64,000 bases of DNA from Cricetomys ansorgei (GCA_026225945.1 JAMJFZ010000674.1:524501-588500); one strand, 5' to 3'. Positions 12,862 through 25,185 are shown, counted from the stretch's first letter. Numbers and translations: made by a program. Notes: a model not told the origin generated them from the sequence alone.

Positions 12862-13052
12862 TTATTTTATTTATTCCTTTGTTTATTTGTCTGTTATGTG
12901 TCTGTGTGAGTATATGCAATCCTGTGTCTGTATGAACATATGCTTGGATGTTCCCAAGTTGGTGTTAAGTCTATTAAAGGATGCATGGCTTGTAACAAGA
13001 GGGCTTATGACTATGACTACAGAGTAAGTACTCTTTAGTGCTGAGCCATCCC
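12862..13052 (-). mobile_element. Diverged B3-like SINE
   Basis: Decayed reverse B3: 'tttatttgtctgttatgtgt' at the start and 'gtgctgagccatccctttag' at the end. It runs into the TATC microsatellite. Confidence 0.5.
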
Positions 13053-13057
13053 TTTAG

Positions 13058-13109
<52 letters not shown>

Positions 13110-13130
13110 ATCTATCTATCTAATCTATCA
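13058..13130. repeat. (TATC)n microsatellite
   Basis: Pure tetranucleotide repeat to 13109, then interrupted copies to about 13130. Confidence 0.95.
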
Positions 13131-13139
13131 TTTATAAAA

Positions 13140-13322
13140 TCTATCTATTCTGTATTTCTGTGTAACCACATATACACTCCTATAGGGAGTCACTCCTACA
13201 GGGGTCAGAGAACTATTTGTGGTAATCATTTCTCTAGTTCCTCTATATGGGTTCTGGGGATTGAATTCTGGTCATCAGATTTGACAGTAATCACCTTTAC
13301 TCATTGAGCCATCATGTTGGCC
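13140..13322 (-). mobile_element. B3/B4-type SINE, diverged
   Basis: Reverse SINE features 'gggttctggggattgaattc', 'tggtcatcag' and 'actcattgagccatcatgtt', ending GGCC. Confidence 0.6.
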
Positions 13323-13374
13323 ACAGGTTTCCAAAAATAACACTTCTAATTAGAAATACAATAAGTTGACTTAT

Positions 13375-13530
13375 CTTTTTTTAATGTGTGTGAGTGTTTT
13401 GCCTGCATGTATATATGTGCACCACATGTGTGACTGGTGTCTGTGGGGAGGTCAGAAGAAGGAACCCTGTACCCATGAACTGAAATTACAGAGGGTTGTG
13501 AGCCACCATTTGAACAAATGGGAAATGGTA
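13375..13530 (-). mobile_element. B3 SINE fragment
   Basis: 'gtgtgtgagtgttttgcctg', 'caccacatgtgtgactggtg' and 'gttgtgagccaccatttgaa'. The tRNA-like end is missing. Confidence 0.75.
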
Positions 13531-13605
13531 ATCATTGGTGAAACTAAACTTTGGTAGTTTCTCTGTGTGTGTCTGTATGTATATGTGTGCATACATATAT
13601 GGACA

Positions 13606-13608
<3 letters not shown>

Positions 13609-13651
<43 letters not shown>
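13609..13651. repeat. (GT)n microsatellite
   Basis: About 43 bp of pure GT inside a longer TG-rich stretch that starts near 13561. Confidence 0.95.
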
Positions 13652-13652
<1 letters not shown>

Positions 13653-13714
13653 TATGTATATGCATGCCATATGTGTGCCTTCATGTGTGTGAGTGTGGAT
13701 GTATATTTACCATG

Positions 13715-13995
13715 GTACACATATGGAGGTCTAAGGACAACCTTAGGTTTCAGTTTTTGCCTTCTACCTTGTTTGAGATCAGGTTTCTCTTTTATCATTT
13801 GTCACTACAAACATTAGGATAGTTAGCCCAGGGGCATCCAAGAATTCTCCCATCTCCATCTCTTATATCTGTGTAGCGGTACTGGGCTTATACAAACCTG
13901 CAATACTAACTTTTTAAAGGGTTCTGGGGATTTGAATTTAAGTCCTTACACTTACATGGCAAGCACTTTAACTATTGAGCCATCCATCCAACCCA
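13715..13995 (-). mobile_element. B4-type SINE
   Basis: Reverse B4: 'tatggaggtctaaggacaac', 'gggttctggggatttgaatt', 'catggcaagcactttaacta', and an end of 'ttgagccatccatccaaccc'. Confidence 0.68.
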
Positions 13996-14395
13996 AACTT
14001 TGGAAGATTCTAATTTCCTCAGGCAAATGCTAAGACTTCTTATGGTATTCTTTGATAATGCTAAATTACCCTTTTCTGCATCTCTCAAATACCACTTCCC
14101 TGTTACTAAATGTGCCTGGCATTAATCTAAAGAATGGCTGGATGGGAGCAAACCTTCACAAGAGATGTTCTATTTTCATATTTTTAAGAGAGAAGAAATG
14201 ACAGATCTTCTTCCATCTGTAGCTCCTGTCATGCACAGGAAACTTCCTAAAGAAGATGTTGTGTGGTTTGGAAATCTGTAAATTTGAGTGATTTTGCCCT
14301 GGCCTTCAGTCATGATATTTAGATGATCGAACTGATTACTAACTAGTGACTGAATGGGACTATATTACTATGATCTTATGTGTGTGTCTTCAAAT

Positions 14396-14585
14396 TTTCA
14401 TTAGTATCAAGTTTATGTAATTGTGGGTTTCATTGTACTGTTTCCATACGTGCATATAACATATTTTAATCACATCTTTTGTTCGTCTCTTATCCTCCCT
14501 CCTCTCACTTCTCCTCCTCTACATACCGAATAGTCAGTCACTGTTACTTTTTCACATCAATTTATGTTTTTGTGTTCTAGATTTC
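14396..14585 (-). mobile_element. L1 3' end, antisense
   Basis: 'gggtttcattgtactgtttc', 'tgcatataacatattttaat' and a CCTCC-rich tract, as in reverse rodent L1 tails. Confidence 0.55.
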
Positions 14586-15254
14586 ACACATGATAGAAAC
14601 CTTGCCTCTCTGACTTTTATAGTCACTTCGGTGCAAAAGATTCCTGTTTCAAGACTTAATTGCCAGAAGCACAACTCTGAGTTCTCCTAAGAGGTAAGCT
14701 TCTCATCTTCCAAACAGATGCTGTAGTCCATGTCCAGGAAAGGGAGAAGAATTTTTATCACCAATGGCCAGTAATTTAATCAAACATTCCTCTGCACTGA
14801 AGTCTTCATAATGCCCAAAGATTTGGGTTCAGTGTACTTTTGGGTAGATGAACATGTGGAGGTACCTGGAGAAGGCACAAAATCTCTGGGGCCCATCTTA
14901 CATGCCATTCTAATGACTGAATTATTCACCTGCATATTCTGTAATAGTATTTATAACACGTGGAGACATTTAAGCAATATGTTCCCTGAGTTTTGTGAGC
15001 TATCCTAGGAAATGAATGTAACTCAAGAAGGATGTTGTGTGAGCCCTGATTTGTAGCTAAGTTGCATCAGCATATAATTTGTCATGCTTTTTGAAATAAG
15101 TTACGTGATACCCAGATGGTGTCTGTTAGGGAACTGGTTGGTTACTGGTAGAGAGAAATGCATACATATTTGGATGATCTGAGATGAAGTACGTTGTATA
15201 ATGCTGATTATGTAAAAAAAAATAGGGAAAGAAATCTCTATTTTATGTTTCCTG

Positions 15255-16010
15255 TTCTTAATAGCTATGTGTACTAGTTGTCTTCAAAATTTGCTCCTCC
15301 GTTCTATTTTTAACTGCTTTTATTTATTTATTTTTTTGTGATTCAGACGTTCTACTCTGAGTTCACTTACATGTAGCACCATTTGTGTTCTCTTTTCTGC
15401 ACCTACTAGACTTCTCTAAGGCTTCATTTTACTTCAACTAGCAGGCGCTACTGACACTGCCTGTCTGTTTCCTCCAAACAGTTCCTCCACTTTCTGAACT
15501 CTGCTTAGTCTCCTTTGTACCTTCCTCCTCATATATTGACCACTTGTATATCTGAGAGTCCCAGTCCATGATCCTTCTCTTCCAGACATATCAGTGCTAT
15601 CTCAAATGCAGTATCTTACAAGTAACTTCAATTGACACTGTGCCTGACTACTTTCAGTGTGCTCGTGGCTCTCAAACTTACAACAGTGCTCTCCCCTTAC
15701 TCTATAATATACTCGATAAAGTCAAGTATCTAGGTGCTACTTCTACCACTCATGTTTGCATATTATTCAGGCAGTTTAAATGGAGCTATTGCAAACTGAA
15801 TTCTTCATCATCATCCTCAGGCTCAAGAAATATTTATCAGTTGCCTGTGCCAAAATAGAGGCATTTTCCTTTGATAGCCCACATCTAATCTACCAGTAAA
15901 TTGTGCCAGCATCACCATTGCTGTCAACCTGTTCCAATTCACTAACGGCTTTACTCTGAGTTATTGATTCTACCATTTTTCTGTCATGTGATAGTCTTTT
16001 AAAATGTACT
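15255..16010 (+). mobile_element. L2-like relic, 5' part
   Basis: Pyrimidine-rich, diverged: 'tgctatctcaaatgcagtat', 'cccacatctaatctaccagt'. Its order is like old mammalian LINE 3' sequence. It is split by a B4 (16017-16325) and a B1-like unit. Confidence 0.4.
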
Positions 16011-16016
16011 TTATGA

Positions 16017-16325
16017 AGCTGGAAAGGTGGTTTAATCATTGAAATGCATGCTGTAACAAGCGTGAAGACCTGACCTCAGATCCTCCTCCCGGTACCCATG
16101 TAAGAAGTTTGGCATGCAGACATGGGTCTGTAATCCCAGTCCTGGAAAAGAAGAAAAAGGAGGATCCCCTGGGTTTTGCTGGCCAACCAGTCTATACAAA
16201 TTGGCAAGATCCAAATCCAGTGGCAAAGAGTACAATAGAGAGTAATTGAAGAAGATATATGTCAACCTGTGACCTCCTCACACACATACATGCATAGTCA
16301 CACACATATGCACGCACACATTAAC
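16017..16325 (+). mobile_element. B4-type SINE
   Basis: Forward element: 'gctggaaaggtggtttaatc', 'gtgaagacctgacctcagat', 'gggtctgtaatcccagt', and a CA-rich tail. It lies inside an older L2-like stretch. Confidence 0.65.
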
Positions 16326-16486
16326 ACATAAATAATTAAGGCAAAATATAATTTATATCATACAATATGCTCACAGTAGACCAACTGCTTCACATTTCAT
16401 TAGAAATAAATGATATATCCACTAGTTTGACAGCCTCTGTCATGCCTAAGTTATTGAAATTGTTTTCCAGCCTTTCCTGTTCTCAA

Positions 16487-16632
16487 GCCTCATGTGATGG
16501 CAAACACCTGTAATTCCAGCACTTGGGAAGTGGAAATGGGAGTGGGAGTATCAGGAGTCCAAGACTAGCTTCTGGTATATAGCAAGTTTAAAACCAGCTC
16601 CAGCTATATGAAGCCCTGTTTCCAAAAGAAAA
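16487..16632 (+). mobile_element. Diverged B1-like SINE
   Basis: 'gatggcaaacacctgtaatt', 'cagcacttgggaag' and a B1-like end ('agccctgtttcc'). Its A-tail leads into the compound CA/CT microsatellite. Confidence 0.6.
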
Positions 16633-16634
16633 AG

Positions 16635-16777
<143 letters not shown>

Positions 16778-16864
16778 TCAAATCAAACCACAGCACCCAA
16801 ACCAGTCTTTTCCATTCTTTGTCTTATTGGTCTTCCTCTTCCTGGAACTACTAAGCTTGTTACT

Positions 16865-17170
16865 GCTATAGAGCTTTAGATTGTGCAATTTCTTCTCCCT
16901 GGAAAATTCATTGCGTGTATCTTACCCTGATTAATTCCTTCACTGAGAATCTTGATGTCACTTTCTCTGAGAGGCATTCCCTAATCATCCTATCAAAAAT
17001 GATCCACTATCACTCTCATTCTTGAAATCCTGCTTTGCTTTCCTTTGCATTATTTATAATTACTTGATGAATTCATCATCTGCCTCCAACACTGGAAATG
17101 AAGGTAAATGCACTTTATTGTTCACTGCTGTATTTCTAGTACTTATAGCAGGATGTGGCTGATAATAGGC
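16865..17170 (+). mobile_element. L2-like 3' end
   Basis: 'cttcactgagaatcttgatg', 'gagaggcattccctaatcat' and 'ttgttcactgctgtatttct' match the typical run of an L2 3' end. It is the likely continuation of the relic at 15255-16010. Confidence 0.5.
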
Positions 17171-18754
17171 TCCTAAAATTAATTTCTGTATTATAAACAT
17201 ATGATATAAATGCTTAAATGTGTTTACTAGCATTTGTTTCTAGACTTGAAGGCATAATATGATGCATATATTATGATATAGTACCTTGTACTTTACCTTA
17301 TAGACATGAAAGTACATACTGGCAGAATAATCTTCAAGGATTCTAAAACCTAGTCTTGTACATTATGTTTGTGCTTGTAATAAGTATTGAAGGGCTGGAT
17401 GACAGCCTATTCCTTTCCTTTGAAGTAGTTACATGATGTGAATATTTTGGGTACAGGACACACTATTTACAAAACAGTCTTTGGAAGCATCTGAGAAGTG
17501 TGGAGGAGGAGGAGGAGGACAAAAGAGAGAGAGAGAGAAAGAGAAAAAGAGAGAGAGACATTGCTTGTTAAATCCTGAACAGTGATCTCTCTGAAGACAG
17601 TGCTTTGCTCTTCAGCCATAAGGTATATTTGAAATTAACAATTTACTGATTTTAAGAATTACTGTGTAGTTGATGCTCTATGGAAAAAAAATTTAAAAGC
17701 ATACTTTTTAGTGGGCTAGTATTAAAAGTTTTTTGTTGGTTTGTTGGTTGTGATTATAAAATAATAAAGCTCTGATCTGTTCAAATTAGAGACAAATTTT
17801 GAATTGTGCAAACAGTGCACAGGTGCTGGAATGGATGAGGTGATTTGTGAATGTATGCTTTGAACCTAGATATTGCCATGGAAGCTCAAAGTCAAATTCT
17901 GTAGCTTGGATAGCACTTCAGGAAACTTGTTTGCTGGATTAACTCAGGATGCCATCTAGGAAACCATCTAAATAAGGAATAAAGGATAGGATAAGTACTT
18001 AAGATTTAATAAGATTTGTTGAACATATTATGTAAGTATCAGTAGATGTTGATATCCGCAATTCTGCAATCAATCTTAGCAGGGATGTAAGTATAATAAT
18101 GTTATATCTGAGTCCTTAAATGATATGTTAAAATAGAGTTCCTACCTGTATGTAATGTACATAAAATTATGTTAATCATTCAGTATATAACTATATTCCT
18201 TATATCTTAATTTTTTTTGTAAGAAATCATGTATGTGATTTGATTGGTGGCAGCCATGATAAATTTGTCTGATCCAAAGTTCTTCGTTTTAATGGAAATG
18301 AAATCATATTCAGAATTCCTTATGCACTTATCTATTCAGGGCATATTTACATGTTATTACTAAAATTATGTTAGACTCACCACTAGTTCATAGACTGATT
18401 GCAGTATTAGTGAGGCATGAATCAATCTCAGCATGTTATTAGGTCTCAAAACCTGGCAACTTCCAGACATTCTGATTCAGATGCTGAGTCATGGCCATAC
18501 TCCAGAAGTTACAAATAGTTTACACTTGTTGGATGGTGTCCTTGAAAGAACATCAGTTACCCAGCAATGCGGTGCTCTTGAGTCACATCCTAAAACTATG
18601 ACTCGAAACATCGCAAATCCACTGATGCCACTGGCAACAATATCCTAGGGATAGGTTGTATGAGGGACACTTGACCATCTCTAAGAATGGTTAGAAGACA
18701 CTGTTCTATGTTTTTAAAATGTGCGTGGCCTTTAGAATAAGATAAACCTCTTTG
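17171..18754. other. Intergenic, nothing recognised
   Basis: AT-rich, apart from the GA tract at 17502-17558. A 71-codon frame at 18433-18648 has no recognisable features. Confidence 0.4.
17502..17558. repeat. GGA/GA-rich tract
   Basis: GGAGGA copies followed by GAGA with A interruptions. Confidence 0.85.
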
Positions 18755-18905
18755 CTTGTTTAACTTGTATGACCTTTAAAAATGTATTTTTTCCAAACTT
18801 CAAGTCATCATTTGTAATATTGAAGTAATAAAAATAGCTATCAACAAGTGAGAGATTTAAGTGTGCTAATCTATATGAAGTATCTGGTGCAGAGATTGAC
18901 CCCGG
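18755..18905 (+). mobile_element. MIR-like SINE relic
   Basis: 'aacttcaagtcatcatttgt' and a 3' part ending 'agtatctggtgcaga'. Confidence 0.4.
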
Positions 18906-19061
18906 ATAAGGGCCAAATAAACTACAGCATCTGTTATGATTTTGAAAGGTCGTGTGGAAATGTTGGCATTTGAGTTTGCATTTCCCACTCAACATTTTCT
19001 CAAGTAAACCAAATAGGTTTCTTATTCCACCTTCAGATCACAATTAAGTAAAGAATCACAG

Positions 19062-19175
19062 TCTTCTCTCTCCCTCTCTCTCTCCCTCTTTCTCTCCCTC
19101 TCTCTCTCTGTGCGTGTGTGTGTCTGTCTGTCTGTCTCCACCTCTCTCTCCTTCTCCCTCTCCCTTTCTCTTCCT
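19062..19175. repeat. CT-rich tract
   Basis: CT and TCTG repeats preceding the B1 at 19176. Confidence 0.9.
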
Positions 19176-19319
19176 CTTTTTTCTTTGAGACAAGGTTTCT
19201 CTGTTGTAACTCTGGCTGTCCTGGAACTCTCTTTGTAGATCTGACTGGTCTCAAACTCACAGAGATATTCCTTCCTCTGCCTCTGCTAGGATTAAAGGCT
19301 TGTGCCACCATGCCTTGCT
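19176..19319 (-). mobile_element. B1 SINE
   Basis: Reverse B1 with 'gagacaaggtttctctgttg', 'gtcctggaactc' and 'attaaaggcttgtgccacca'. A CT-rich tract precedes it. Confidence 0.88.
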
Positions 19320-19722
19320 CTCTCTTTTCTTATATTAATATATTTCTTCTTTCTAAGTTCTGTTCTAAATTGCTTGGCTTATATTTTAGATCCCTTAAAA
19401 TGTGAATAGAAAATATCAAGTTTTGTAACATTAATCCCTTTTAACCCTAAGTATTCTAAAAATGTACTTACTGACCTTATAAAATTCCACTAGCCATCTT
19501 ATAAAAAGTAATTGTGTCAGCAACTTAGTCACTTCCCTTGTAAACCAATGCAACAACAAGAACAACAACAAAAACCCTATGGTGATGTTAGATAGTTCAG
19601 AAAAAGGTATTTATTTTCCACAACATAGAAAAGGGATGTTTTCTTTTATCAACAAAAGCACAGCATTGTATATAATTAGCTGAGAACATTTTTTATCTCT
19701 TCCTTCTTCCCCTTCATTTTCT

Positions 19723-19932
19723 ATGGATTTTGTCAACCGTGGGACCTTGTACCACTCAGAAGAGTACTCCTCTAGTGCTATTTGCAACACTGATTCTACA
19801 AAATTATCGGCTAAAGTTATTCAACAAACTCCTTTTAAACTATTGGATGCTCAACAAATACAAGAAATTTGTATTAAATATAAATCAAGGAAGAATAATG
19901 AATCAGTAAGGGTATTAGAAACTGGAGATTAA
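19723..19932 (+). other. Coding-like relic, possibly ERV-L Gag fragment
   Basis: A 69-codon open frame whose second half (Ile-Gln-Glu-Ile-Cys-x-Lys-Tyr-Lys-Ser-Arg) has a faint likeness to a Gag segment of ERV-L elements. The frame is closed on both sides and no LTR is seen. Function is not implied. Confidence 0.2.
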
Positions 19933-20079
19933 TTATAAGTGCCTAGTTATCAACACTGGGATATTAAATCTTAATTAGTATGGGACAGATATATACATAG
20001 AAGCAAGTTATTTTCAAGTTTTGACTAGTGGCAAGATCCTTGTAAGTTAGCCTCTCTCGTGTTTATAGAGTAATTTACT

Positions 20080-20205
20080 ATTTTCAGAGTACATTTATAC
20101 ACATAATCTCACTCGATCAGCAGGAAACCACAGCCAGGCTTGAATTATTACCTCTGTTTTACAGATGGAAGATATAATTTTCTTCTAAACCCAGTAGTTT
20201 AAGCA
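20080..20205 (+). mobile_element. MIR-like SINE relic
   Basis: 'acataatctcactcgatcag' and 'attacctctgttttacagat' match the MIR 3' half. Confidence 0.5.
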
Positions 20206-20631
20206 CCAGTAAAACATAGGTGTATATTTATACTAGTAAACTTCTCAGCTCAAAACTTATTACTTTCCCCCAAACAATAATTGTCAGCCTTTAAAATACC
20301 TTGTCAAAATTAGAAATTCTCCTGAGATGTCATTTAGCACCACCCATAAGCTTTTTTCTTGCTTGTGATTTGTAGGATCTTTGTCCTGGCCCTCTGGCTA
20401 TTTCAGGAACACCTAACTTAAGCTTTTCAGTGTTCTTTATTATCTGGCAGGAAGGAAAACAGTAGAGATTCAATTTAGTGTTTAATGTGGAGAGGAGAGG
20501 ACAAAGAGGGCTTGTGATAACTGCCTGTGATAATACATTTCTTGAGAAACCATATTATTGGTAAGTACCTGGAGCTTTTCCAATAATGCAAGGATTATTC
20601 AGCCAATTCTTTGTCTGTGTGCATGTGTGTG

Positions 20632-20633
<2 letters not shown>

Positions 20634-20674
<41 letters not shown>
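20634..20674. repeat. (GT)n microsatellite
   Basis: About 40 bp of GT. Confidence 0.95.
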
Positions 20675-20679
<5 letters not shown>

Positions 20680-20750
20680 AGGGATGGAACCAAGAGCTTT
20701 GCTCAGGCCAGGGAAACATTCTACTACAAGCTCAAAATTTAGCTTCAACC
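20675..20750 (-). mobile_element. ID-type SINE fragment
   Basis: Reverse ID-like 'ctagggatggaaccaagagc ...', following the GT microsatellite. Degraded. Confidence 0.4.
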
Positions 20751-20959
20751 AAACCTTAGAAAGAATGAATTTTGCATTGTTTTGAACAAGTATTGAAGGA
20801 AGGCTGAAAAGAGAAACTCACTTTAAGTTTCCCATTCAAAAGGAGACTGCCAATGGGAAACTGTGTCAGCTATAGTGTTACATAAAACCAAGTGGGTAGA
20901 GAGAAAGTTACTTTTCTTATTGCTCTTAGGCATGGAAAATATCTAGCAGTGACTGTGAG

Positions 20960-21180
20960 CGGTGCTCTGGTTTTACATTATTTATATTTAAATTCCTGCT
21001 TCAACATTGACAGTCTGTGTGACCTGGGGCACATTGTTTATCTTTTCTGTGTCTCAGCCTCTGATTTCTAAGATGTCATAATAATAGAATACATGGGCAA
21101 GTATGACTATGAATTGTGTGAAATAATGCCTATAAAATGAACACTGCTCAGATGCTTTGTAGAAGATATTATTATCATTA
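20960..21180 (+). mobile_element. MIR-like SINE relic
   Basis: 'gtctgtgtgacctggggcac', 'ttctgtgtctcagcctctga' and 'gtgtgaaataatgcctataa' follow MIR order. Confidence 0.6.
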
Positions 21181-21449
21181 CAGATATTATGACTTGCTAT
21201 TTGGTTCTTATGCAAAATAAAAGATTTATTTGGCCATTTCCAGGCAAAATGATATAAACAAAAATCTCCTATATATTCACTTTTATAGAATTTTTCTTTT
21301 GTTAGAAATATGATCATAATAGTATATGGTATGGTATTTGGCTTGAGTTAGGACAGTAGGTTGTGGAAAATTAGGTGTGGGAAGGTTTTTGATATAATAG
21401 GTGCAGACTGACTTCTTTGGACAAGAAAATGAAATCTCTAGCTATTGAA

Positions 21450-21565
21450 AAGGTGTCCGTAGACCTGGTTCCCAGTCTTATCTCTGCCACTAATAAGTTG
21501 TACTAACTTGGATAGCTTGTCTTTCTCTTTGACTCTTAGTTCCTCATTAAAAACACTTCAATTTC
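21450..21565 (+). mobile_element. MIR-like SINE relic
   Basis: 'agacctggttcccagtctta', 'tctctgccactaataagttg' and 'gactcttagttcctcat' match the MIR 5' half. Confidence 0.55.
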
Positions 21566-22227
21566 TGCCAGATGAGTTGTTTGAGACGTGTTCAGTATGT
21601 CAGAGACATTTCAAATTGTTTATGGGTGCATTTCATCACTTCCTTTCCTTTTGTCTTCAGGTTTTCATACACCTTGTGAGAAACTCCTAGAACCAGTGCA
21701 CTAATGCCAGGCTCAGGGCTCTAATGCTTGACCTACAACCAGCAAGCTGATGATAGAATTGTCTTTGTGTACTTTTATGAAGGTCTGGGTTGGATGCAAA
21801 GTGTAACTCAGAAACTTTTCCTGGCAACTTACCCACAAATGGCTCCAAGTGCCATGCATCCCATTTTTTTATGCATATATGTTTTGGATTAGTCGAGGAA
21901 ATACATTTAGTAGCTGGAGCCCAATTTCAGTAGTCTATAGGTATAAACGGGACAGATGGTTTTTAAAGTCTCTACTTAGATTCAGTAATTTGATACTAAG
22001 ACTCTAATAGGTAGCAATTGAAGCTTTCCAATGTTAGAATGTTTCAGGTGAGTTGGTTGAAGAGGATGGAATGATAAAAGAGCTATGCCTTTCAATTTAA
22101 CTGTAAAGGAGAATAGAAAGGTCATCTGTAAATCTGTAGATATATACGTTTTAATGCTCAACTCTCTGTAAAATTGTTGGTTCCAGGAATGCAGATTCAA
22201 AGAGAAGTTGCAAAGTTAAGCATAGTA

Positions 22228-22390
22228 ATTTTTCTTTAAAATATAATTTAATATTTTGAGATTATAATAATTGAATATTTCCCCCTTCTCTTTCTTACAT
22301 ACAAAACCTCCCATACACCCCTCCTTGTTCTCTTCCAGTTTGTGGCCTCATTTTTCATTAATTGTTGTTACATACACATATGTACAGCTC
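22228..22390 (-). mobile_element. L1 3' tail, antisense
   Basis: 'cccccttctctttcttacat', 'cctcccatacacccctcctt' and 'attaattgttgttacata' match the reverse L1 3' end seen again at 61.9 kb. Confidence 0.6.
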
Positions 22391-22429
22391 TTTCCACAGC
22401 TCAGGAAATGTAGTGGAAGGGATGTACGA

Positions 22430-22810
22430 ACCAGATCATGGGGATATGTGGAGTAAAATGTCATCCAGACATGAAATAGCCCAACACGGAAGCTGTGGCT
22501 ATCTATATAAGACCTGCAAGGACAAAGAAATGGGCTCTACCTGAACAACTCATAGCAGTTAATGGTGGCTTTGGTAATGTAGCCACAAATAAATTGCTCA
22601 TGATCCAGTAAATAATCTCCCGCCTATATTCCTGTATACAGCACTAACTAAACTCACTGGGTCATAAACAGAAAAGAAGACACACATATAGAAGGGGAAA
22701 TGTTGAAAACTGTTTCAGTGGTTAGAGAGGGTAACGAGGGAACAGAATAATTAAAATTCATCATATACATGTATAAAGCTCTCAAATGGTTTTAAAATGA
22801 AAAAAAAATC
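22430..22810 (+). mobile_element. L1 3' tail, sense
   Basis: 'actcactgggtcataaacag', 'gttagagagggtaacgaggg' and 'tatacatgtataaagctctc', ending in an A-rich run. This reads as the 3' end of an L1 in the opposite direction to the tail just left of it. Confidence 0.5.
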
Positions 22811-23682
22811 AGTTTAAAAATGAAGTACTCTCTGTAGGCACGAATCCTTTAAATTTTGATCATAAAAACAGTGTTCTTCAAATATAAATAACATCCCCTT
22901 GTGTCTTGTGGCAGTGAAATGCTGTTACAGTTTTAAAGACAAAGGAGGACCTCCGTTCTTCTGTTTTTTCCTTTAGTAGTATCGCTACTCGCCTGAGTGG
23001 TGTGGGTAATGTGATGGAGACAGAAATGGCTGGACAGGATCCTTGATGACAAGATCAATAGAGTAAAAGTTGTAATGAGGCGGTTGGACGGGAGAGGGAA
23101 GAAGTCAGGACAGCAAGAGCTGTGGGATGGCAATGATATTTGCTGATGGGGAAACATGGGCACATCTGAGATAGTTGTGATCAGACAGCAATGATTTAAT
23201 AGTTATGAAGAACTAGAGCAAAGTTCTCAGTTTTCTAATTTTTGAATTATTTTAGGAGTTAGATTTCTTTCACAGGCTGATTTTTTTTCTCTTAGAAAAT
23301 AGTATATACCTCAGTAAGTTTTGTTCACATCTAGGAGAAATGGTCCTCCTAAGCATTAGTAGGGACATTCTGTTGAGTGTGAGTTCAAGATGAAGGCTTT
23401 TGAAAGTCTTCTATCCTAGTCAGACTCTCAGTGCTGCGTGTGTATGGATGAACATTTACAGCTCTTTACTTGGATTAGTTTTGATTCTTAGGGAATCAGA
23501 ATCCTCTTGTTGCAATTGCATTGATTCCAAGGTTGATTCCTGTCTCTGTGCTTCAAGGCACACAGTTTTCTCGTCTACGTGGAAAGTTCACAGAGAACTC
23601 CCAGAAATATTATTAGTTGCATCTACCCACATGATTATTTTCAATTATGATAAAGTCTCACTGTTATCTTCTCTCTTCTTAG
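22811..23682. other. Immediate 5' flank or intron before coding exon 1 of Il13ra2
   Basis: No CpG-rich promoter is visible. In mouse and human the gene has upstream noncoding exon(s), so this is probably intron. A 132-codon frame at 23400-23798 overlaps coding exon 1 in the wrong frame. Confidence 0.4.
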
Positions 23683-23794
23683 AGTGGAGCTTTCAGCACA
23701 CTAAGTCTTGGAGAAATGGCTTTCATGTGTGTGGATACCAGATTCCTGGCTCTCTTACTCCTTTGTACAATTGGCTATTCTTTGGAGATGAAAG
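23683..23794 (+). CDS. Il13ra2: Il13ra2 coding exon 1: 5' UTR end, start codon, signal peptide
   Basis: The start ATG is at 23716-23718 in a good context (A at -3, G at +4). Residues 1-26 form a signal peptide with a hydrophobic run of Ala, Leu and Leu-rich residues. They end in Tyr-Ser-Leu-Glu-Met-Lys, matching the mouse signal-peptide junction. The exon ends in phase 1 at the donor GTAAAC (23795). A pyrimidine-rich tract followed by AG at 23681-23682 is the likely acceptor. An alternative AG lies at 23695-23696, so the 5' edge of the untranslated part is uncertain. Confidence 0.88.
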
Positions 23795-24844
23795 GTAAAC
23801 AAATAAATTAAATTGATTTTAATGGAGTACTTTTAAAGGTAAGGACACACATGTCATTTTCCGTCTGTATCATGAAAAGTGTAAAAGTAGTAGACAAAAT
23901 TATTCATAATATTTTCATGATACAAAAAAAGATGTGTTCTTGGTAGTTATATGTATAAGGTAACTAATAATCACATTTAATGGGGTTAAATGCCAAACCA
24001 GAAAATAATTTCCAGATGTCTTTGTATAGGTTTTTTTTTTTAAGAAATAGCTTAAGTATTTAAAAATTACATTCTCCTAGCACAACTAGAGTTTTTCCTT
24101 AATTTTTATGACAAGTGGCTAAAACCGAAGATGTAAGTTTAAAGTATTACACATAATCTGAGGCTGTCAATGTCTAATGAACATTGAATTTGATATAGAT
24201 TTCTAGTCTTCACGATGCAAACAAGGCTGTTATGTCATCCTCAATGCAGAGCTTCTTTATAGGCACATGAGGGGAGTCACTGGTCATGTTGAAGCATTGA
24301 AATGAACAACATTTTATCAGAGAGAATTAGCCAAAGGCTAACATGAGGGCAGTACTGTGGTGCTATTAGATTTTGTTACTTAGAACATTTATAGGAGAGG
24401 CTTGGTTTGCCAAACTCTGAAGATTGTGCTGAACTTACGGGAGCTATAGATCTAATTGTTTTGGATTACTCATAAGACATGCTTGTTTCTCCAAATTCTT
24501 AAAGGTGTTCATAGCATATTAAATATGTTTTTTTGCCTTTTCTTTTCTTTCGTCTACCACAATGTTTTATGCTGATCATAACATGATACTGATTGGTTCT
24601 TGCTACTAGAGGCATTAATATAATTCATCTATATAACTATTCTTTATATAATATTTTAGAAATTGTGGTGTACATGTCTACCAAGAAGACTCCATGTCAA
24701 GTATATTTATATGCAGCTATAATTCCTATAGAGACAAAAATCATATTTTACTTATGTGGTTTCTTTGAAAAGGACAGTAACACAGAAAAGTTATGGACTC
24801 AACATATTCATTGAAGAATAATTTATTTAAAAGAACCTTCTATC

Positions 24845-25185
24845 TTTTCTAATGTAATGTTTGAGATTTATTTTAGTATATATACAATGTTATGAAACTA
24901 CCACAGGCATCAAACCCCAGAATACTTTCATTCTCTGCTCCAGAAATCTCATGGCGATTAAATAGTCTTTCACAGGCCTCTGGTGACCACTAACTTACTG
25001 TCTTCACCTACGGTATTTTGTATAAGTGAATTCGTTAGTTACGTGGTTTTATGAGACTGGATCCCTTCACTTAGCATAATTTTTCAAGGCTATTCCAATT
25101 ATAGCTTCTTAGCAGTGCTTTATTCTTTTTTCTAGTTAAATAATATCCCACCCTGTAGATGTGCTAGAATTTTTATCCCAGGAAT
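24845..25185 (-). mobile_element. Old mammalian L1 fragment in Il13ra2 intron 1
   Basis: 'ctctggtgaccactaactta', 'cacttagcataatttttcaa' and 'taaataatatcccaccctgt' are diverged reverse forms of the L1M ORF2 3' region. It ends about 90 bp before coding exon 2. Confidence 0.6.

Noticed and set aside
13058..13130. Regularly spaced short repeats
   Set aside because: A TATC microsatellite, not a CRISPR array; there are no spacers and the sequence is mammalian.
23400..23798. 132-codon open frame overlapping Il13ra2 coding exon 1
   Set aside because: It is in a different frame from the real start at 23716 and runs through the likely splice acceptor.
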